Shown: piece after piece, positions 7,472 to 10,766 of the stretch
Numbering within the stretch: position 1 is the first letter of the stretch
Layout of the letters: each line of letters begins with the position of its first letter
Source of the DNA: Acanthamoeba lenticulata
Lineage: Eukaryota > Discosea > Longamoebia > Acanthamoebidae
Assembly: GCA_002179805.1 (NCBI GenBank)
Contig: NAVB01002018.1
Location: forward strand, 1-10,766
Direction of reading: 5' to 3'
Length of the DNA stretch: 10,766 nt
Position numbers and translations under genes: made by a program
Notes under the pieces: generated by a model
What the model was told of the DNA's origin: nothing
The model's database searches: none
What the model saw: only the letters and a program-made list of their open reading frames with translations

Positions 7472-9702
7472 TTGCGGGCTGGCGAAGACGGTCAAAGTGA
7501 GCGAGGGAGTGCGCGCACAAGCCCTTGTGGTCTTCATCGAGTAGGAGAGGCGAGATCCCGTAGCCGGCCCACAGCGTCTGCACGGCGGCCTGTGCGTTGG
7601 TCCCCAACACCACTGCAAACAAGGCGTCCATTCCACCAGCTGAGGGACGGACAGACGAGACACAAACGACGGTCAGCATCCTCGAGCGACTCACTCCTGC
7701 GCGCGCTGCGTCATCACCAAGAGCAGGGCTGGGGCATGTACCTCCAGGGACGCCGGCCAATACGACGCCGGGCACGGCCATCGTGGCATCGCAAACCTTG
7801 GTCTGCACGTCTGGCTCGATGGCGGCGCCTGAGAGCTTGCCCATCTCTTTGAGATTCTTGCGCACCTGTGCCGACGTCAGTCGATTCGAGCGAGAGTCAG
7901 CCGAGCCAAATGGAGTGTGCAGCCTGATCGTACCTCGACCATGGCGGTGCGCAGCGCAAGGAGCGGGGCGATGACGAGTCCTTCGTCTTCGCTTTGGGCC
8001 TGCCACTGGTCAGCAGCGAGAGCGGAAAGGCGCGCGAGCGTCTTCTCGTAGAGCGCTTGGCGTTCGTCGGCGCAGGCGTTGAGTTGCTTGAAGAGGTCGA
8101 TCATCCGGCCGTTCAGCTGAGCCAAGCGCGTCCAAGCCGAGCCCTCTGCATTGTTCGCGCGGACCCTTGAGCACACACGCGAGGGAGGCCTTGGACGACG
8201 AGGTCGTCGTGGCACGACTTACCCAGTTGACCGGCCTCCTTCAGCGCGTTGCGCCACCGATCGACGGCAGCGACCATGCCCGGCGTCTTGGCGCCCACCG
8301 AAATGTCGCCCAGCAGGAGGTGCATTCTGCGCTCCGGTTTTGCCCCCAAAGCCGTGAGTGGGTCTGCTGGAAGGACCGGTCTTCCCCTGGGGAAGAAGAG
8401 GAAGGAGGGGTTCGCACCCAAGCGGAAGTCGCAAACGCTCCGCAGTCGAGTCCCTGCAGGTCATTGGGCATCGATCATTCTTCGGGTCAAACGGATGGGC
8501 GACGTGGCCAGCTCGTACCAAAGGGGGGAGTGGAGCATGGCAACCATGTCGCTGGGGGTCGTTGGTGAGGCCATCACGCCCGGTTCGATGTCGCCCTCCT
8601 GTGGGGAAAGGCCCGCCCAGTGAATCGCGTTGTGGGCCCAAAGGTTTGATTGACGACACCAACACGCACCGCGGGCTCAAGCGGAGGCACAGCGAGCAGG
8701 ACGTCGGGCGAGAATCGGGTGTAGATTTGGCTGCGCACACGCCGAGCACGAGCGAGTGAGCCATGTGGGGCTGAAGTGGACGGACGCGCGGGTGCAGTAC
8801 CTGCCAAACACTGCCGAAGAGACGTCAAACCCGGACCCGATCTTGCCCTGCGCCTTGTAGTGGCAATACTGCGCCAGGTTATGGGCCAGCTGGAGCTGGG
8901 ACGCGTCTGTGTGGGCGGACGTTTACCGCCAGCCATTAGATTGAACGCACGTAGAGAGCACTTATGTCGGTACATGGCCTTGGGGGTGGAAGGGGGGCAC
9001 GCACCAGCGGCCGCCAAGTCAAGCAGCCCCAAGTAGGACAGCAAACTGGCCACAAGGGAGGACACGAGCGCTGCCGAGCTTCCCAGCCCGGTCTTCTTTG
9101 GCTCTTCTCGATGTGGGAAGAGAGAGCGTCTGTGTCAGCGTTGGCCTGTGTGTGCATGCGTGCGCGTGGAATGCGGCAGCGGACCTGCGCCAGACGCTTC
9201 GGGCGCCGAGTAGAAGGCGGCATCGCCAAGGATGGACACCAGCACGCCCTCGGCCATGCGGGCCTGGAACTGGTCCACGCCCAGCAAGCCGACACCGGCC
9301 GTGAGCACCGAGACGAGCGTGGTTTCGATGAACTCATTCGCTTCACCAGTCCTGTGTGACGTAGAGCAACGAAAAGGATGAACAAAGAAGCCGGAGAGAA
9401 AACAAAGAGGGACGACCGCAGAAGTACAAGTTGCGGAGCAGAAGGCAGGTCCCGTGGGCGGTTGAAAGCGAGACGCTGAAGCGGAAAGTCTTGCGAAACT
9501 GGGGAGAGTCGACGACGAGCCCGAACGCTGCAGGGGAGGAGGCTGCGTAAGCTCCTCCGGACTTGTCGGGCAGAGGCTGCACCGCCGCATAGAGCCGAGC
9601 GGAGACGGAGAAGACGAGGCCTTGGTTCGGCCGCTGCGTGACCAAGTAGCCTCCTGCCACCAGAACCTTGCCGGGAGCCGACACGCAACAGCCCTTCTCC
9701 AT
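7452..9702 (-). CDS. ERG8: Phosphomevalonate kinase (ERG8 type, GHMP kinase family)
   Basis: Ten exons in transcript order: 9702-9428, 9351-9185, 9106-9005, 8906-8801, 8730-8670, 8598-8519, 8386-8223, 8145-7934, 7865-7742 and 7639-7452, giving 492 aa. Plant and fungal homologues are about 450-510 aa. The enzyme phosphorylates mevalonate 5-phosphate with ATP to the diphosphate, in the cytosol or peroxisome, towards isopentenyl diphosphate. Landmarks: N-terminal [14 protein letters not shown] (8-21), ILGDAAFYS (132-140), the GHMP ATP-binding loop [10 protein letters not shown] (152-161), AHNLAQ and [16 protein letters not shown] (202-217), [16 protein letters not shown] in exon 7, and the C-terminal [13 protein letters not shown], whose AGG spans the last junction. 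The start gives the usual short leader before SAPGK. Exon 6 and the 132-nt intron after it (8387-8518) are the weakest part, because no conserved motif anchors them. It is the eukaryotic ERG8 enzyme, not the unrelated animal PMVK. Confidence 0.92.
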
Positions 9703-10347
9703 CGCACTTCTTTTTTCTGGTGGAAAGGCAAGAAAACAACGGAAAAGTGCGAAGGAAAAAAATGAGCTCATCGAGAAACGTCTTGATGAAGGACCGTACT
9801 GGCAGTCAAGCATACAACTGAGCATGCAAAGAGAGCCTCAACCTTCGCCAACAACTGCAACAGGTCTGGAGTCATGCCGGGTGATGAACATAACAGAGCA
9901 CCAGCTTGACCACCTTACACTTGTTGGCCTGACCCTGTAGCTTGACCACCTTACTCGAACTACAGTGTTCTGGTGCGTCTTCTCCTAGTTCTCGCGAAGC
10001 AAAGCGCCAGAGCGTAAATGGTTTTGTCCACGACCTTCGTGGTGCCATTGATGTGTTGCCCCTCCTCCTTTCTCGGCCCCGAACACTGATGATGCTAGTG
10101 GCTTGGGGAAGCACAGAATGAAGAAGGGGGAAGGACGTGATCCCAAATAGAATGTTCCACTTATTTTTATTGTCACATAGAGCCAAACTTGAGGCGTGAG
10201 GAGCGTAACGGTTGAGCGTACAACTAACAGGTATGCGTTGCGCTCGGCTTTTCCGTCCACGTCCGCGCACCGCCAAGGAAGGCGTAAAATGACGTCCAGG
10301 AGTTCGAAGAGGAGAAGTAGAAGAAGGATGGAGAAGGATGGAGAAGG
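9703..10347. other. Intergenic region upstream of the phosphomevalonate kinase gene
   Basis: I see no convincing gene here. Open frames on both strands lack family motifs and splice logic. The part next to the kinase start is pyrimidine-rich on the minus strand (about 9705-9760) and includes a CCTTTCCACCAG that could be an acceptor of a 5' UTR intron. The region probably holds the kinase promoter and, if the small gene to the right is real, a shared divergent promoter. No clear TATA box was identified. Confidence 0.5.
9903..9954. repeat. 16-bp direct repeat upstream of phosphomevalonate kinase
   Basis: AGCTTGACCACCTTAC occurs exactly at 9903-9918 and again at 9939-9954, a start-to-start distance of 36 bp. 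The copies lie 201-252 bp upstream of the kinase ATG, in otherwise unique sequence. They could be paired binding sites for a transcription factor or a small local duplication. I found no further exact copy. Confidence 0.7.
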
Positions 10348-10350
10348 ATG
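10321..10350 (+). repeat. 10-bp tandem repeat GAGAAGGATG (three copies)
   Basis: Three copies, the first with one altered base, lie in a long purine-rich stretch (about 10265-10700). Each copy holds an ATG (10328, 10338, 10348); because the period is 10, the three ATGs are in three different frames. Confidence 0.85.
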
Positions 10351-10635
10351 GAGAAGAAGGATTATCTTGTTCAGCGGAAGAGGGAGCGTTCGATCGTTTT
10401 TGGAGAAGGGTCGCGTGGAGGTGATCGCAAAAGGTACGTCGTTAAATAAATATAAAAAAATAATTAAATACGAGCATCATGAACGCTAATTCTCGATCTG
10501 GTGTCCAGCAGAGTAGAAGAGGACGACGAAGTCGCGAGAGTAGAGGATGATGGTGTGGCTCTCGCTCTCTTGAAGGATCGCGTCCAACAGTCAAAATTGG
10601 GAGGAGAAGAAGAAGAGGAGGTTGAGGTTATGTAG
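10348..10635 (+). CDS. Tentative small acidic/basic protein, two exons
   Basis: A well-formed intron appears at 10434-10508: donor GTACGT, an AT-rich body and acceptor TCCAG, 75 nt, matching the other introns of the window. Joining 10348-10433 to 10509-10635 gives 70 codons plus stop, beginning MEKKDYLVQRKRERS and ending in an acidic stretch (GGEEEEEVEVM). No family is recognised. The evidence is the intron and an open frame through both exons. Against it stand the low-complexity purine-rich composition and two upstream ATGs in other frames (10289/10328 frame, stopping just after the junction, and 10338). It may instead be part of a 5' leader of a gene that continues beyond the window, or a non-coding transcript. 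Confidence 0.3.
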
Positions 10636-10766
10636 AAGCAGCCGCTGTTGGAGAGGAAGAAGACGAGGGATGAAGAGTAGAGAAGACGAAGTCACAGTGA
10701 TGACGGTAGTGTCTAGGCGTTGGTGACGGCAGAAAAGTCGAGAAAGCAATGACTGCTGTCGTTGAG

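Noticed and set aside
9872..10276. 134-residue minus-strand frame upstream of the kinase
   Set aside because: No motif, no plausible splice link to a gene, and it contains the 16-bp direct repeat. Most likely promoter DNA.

Overview
The window looks like nuclear DNA of a GC-rich unicellular eukaryote with very compact, intron-dense genes; an Acanthamoeba-like amoebozoan is my best guess. Three things support this: coding exons with a strong C/G preference at third codon positions, 24 inferred short GT-AG introns (63-132 nt), and gene families typical of free-living amoebae (Sel1 repeats, F-box/LRR, MRH lectin, LIV-1 type ZIP). The species assignment is an inference. I see no rRNA, tRNA, CRISPR or recognisable transposon.

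Layout. (1) 1-922, plus: 3' part of an HD-domain phosphohydrolase of the YedJ type, six exons visible, 5' end outside the window. (2) 1024-2730, plus: complete LIV-1 subfamily ZIP zinc transporter, six exons, 420 aa, with three His-rich tracts. (3) 2855-5021, plus: F-box/leucine-rich-repeat protein, five exons, 611 aa, a likely SCF ubiquitin-ligase substrate receptor. (4) 5281-6066, plus: secreted MRH (mannose-6-phosphate receptor homology) lectin-like protein, two exons, 230 aa; splicing creates one of the expected cysteines. (5) 6581-about 7471, minus: Sel1-repeat protein with four near-perfect 37-residue repeats; its start is uncertain because the open frame runs into the end of the next gene. 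(6) 7452-9702, minus: complete phosphomevalonate kinase of the ERG8 type, ten exons, 492 aa, a mevalonate/isoprenoid pathway enzyme. (7) 9703-10347: non-coding region with a 16-bp direct repeat, then a purine-rich stretch with a tentative small two-exon plus-strand gene (10348-10635).

The first four genes lie head to tail on the plus strand with gaps of about 100-260 bp. Genes 4 and 5 converge, and genes 6 and 7 (if real) diverge. I see no functional pathway tying the neighbours together; this reads as an ordinary dense housekeeping region, not an accessory cluster. The most unusual aspects are the splice-donor consensus (C at +4 in 22 of 24 inferred introns), the many 3n introns without stop codons, and some unexplained gene boundaries on the minus strand. 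Exon joins were worked out by hand from reading frame, GT/AG sites and family motifs; each model listed as complete gives a whole number of codons.
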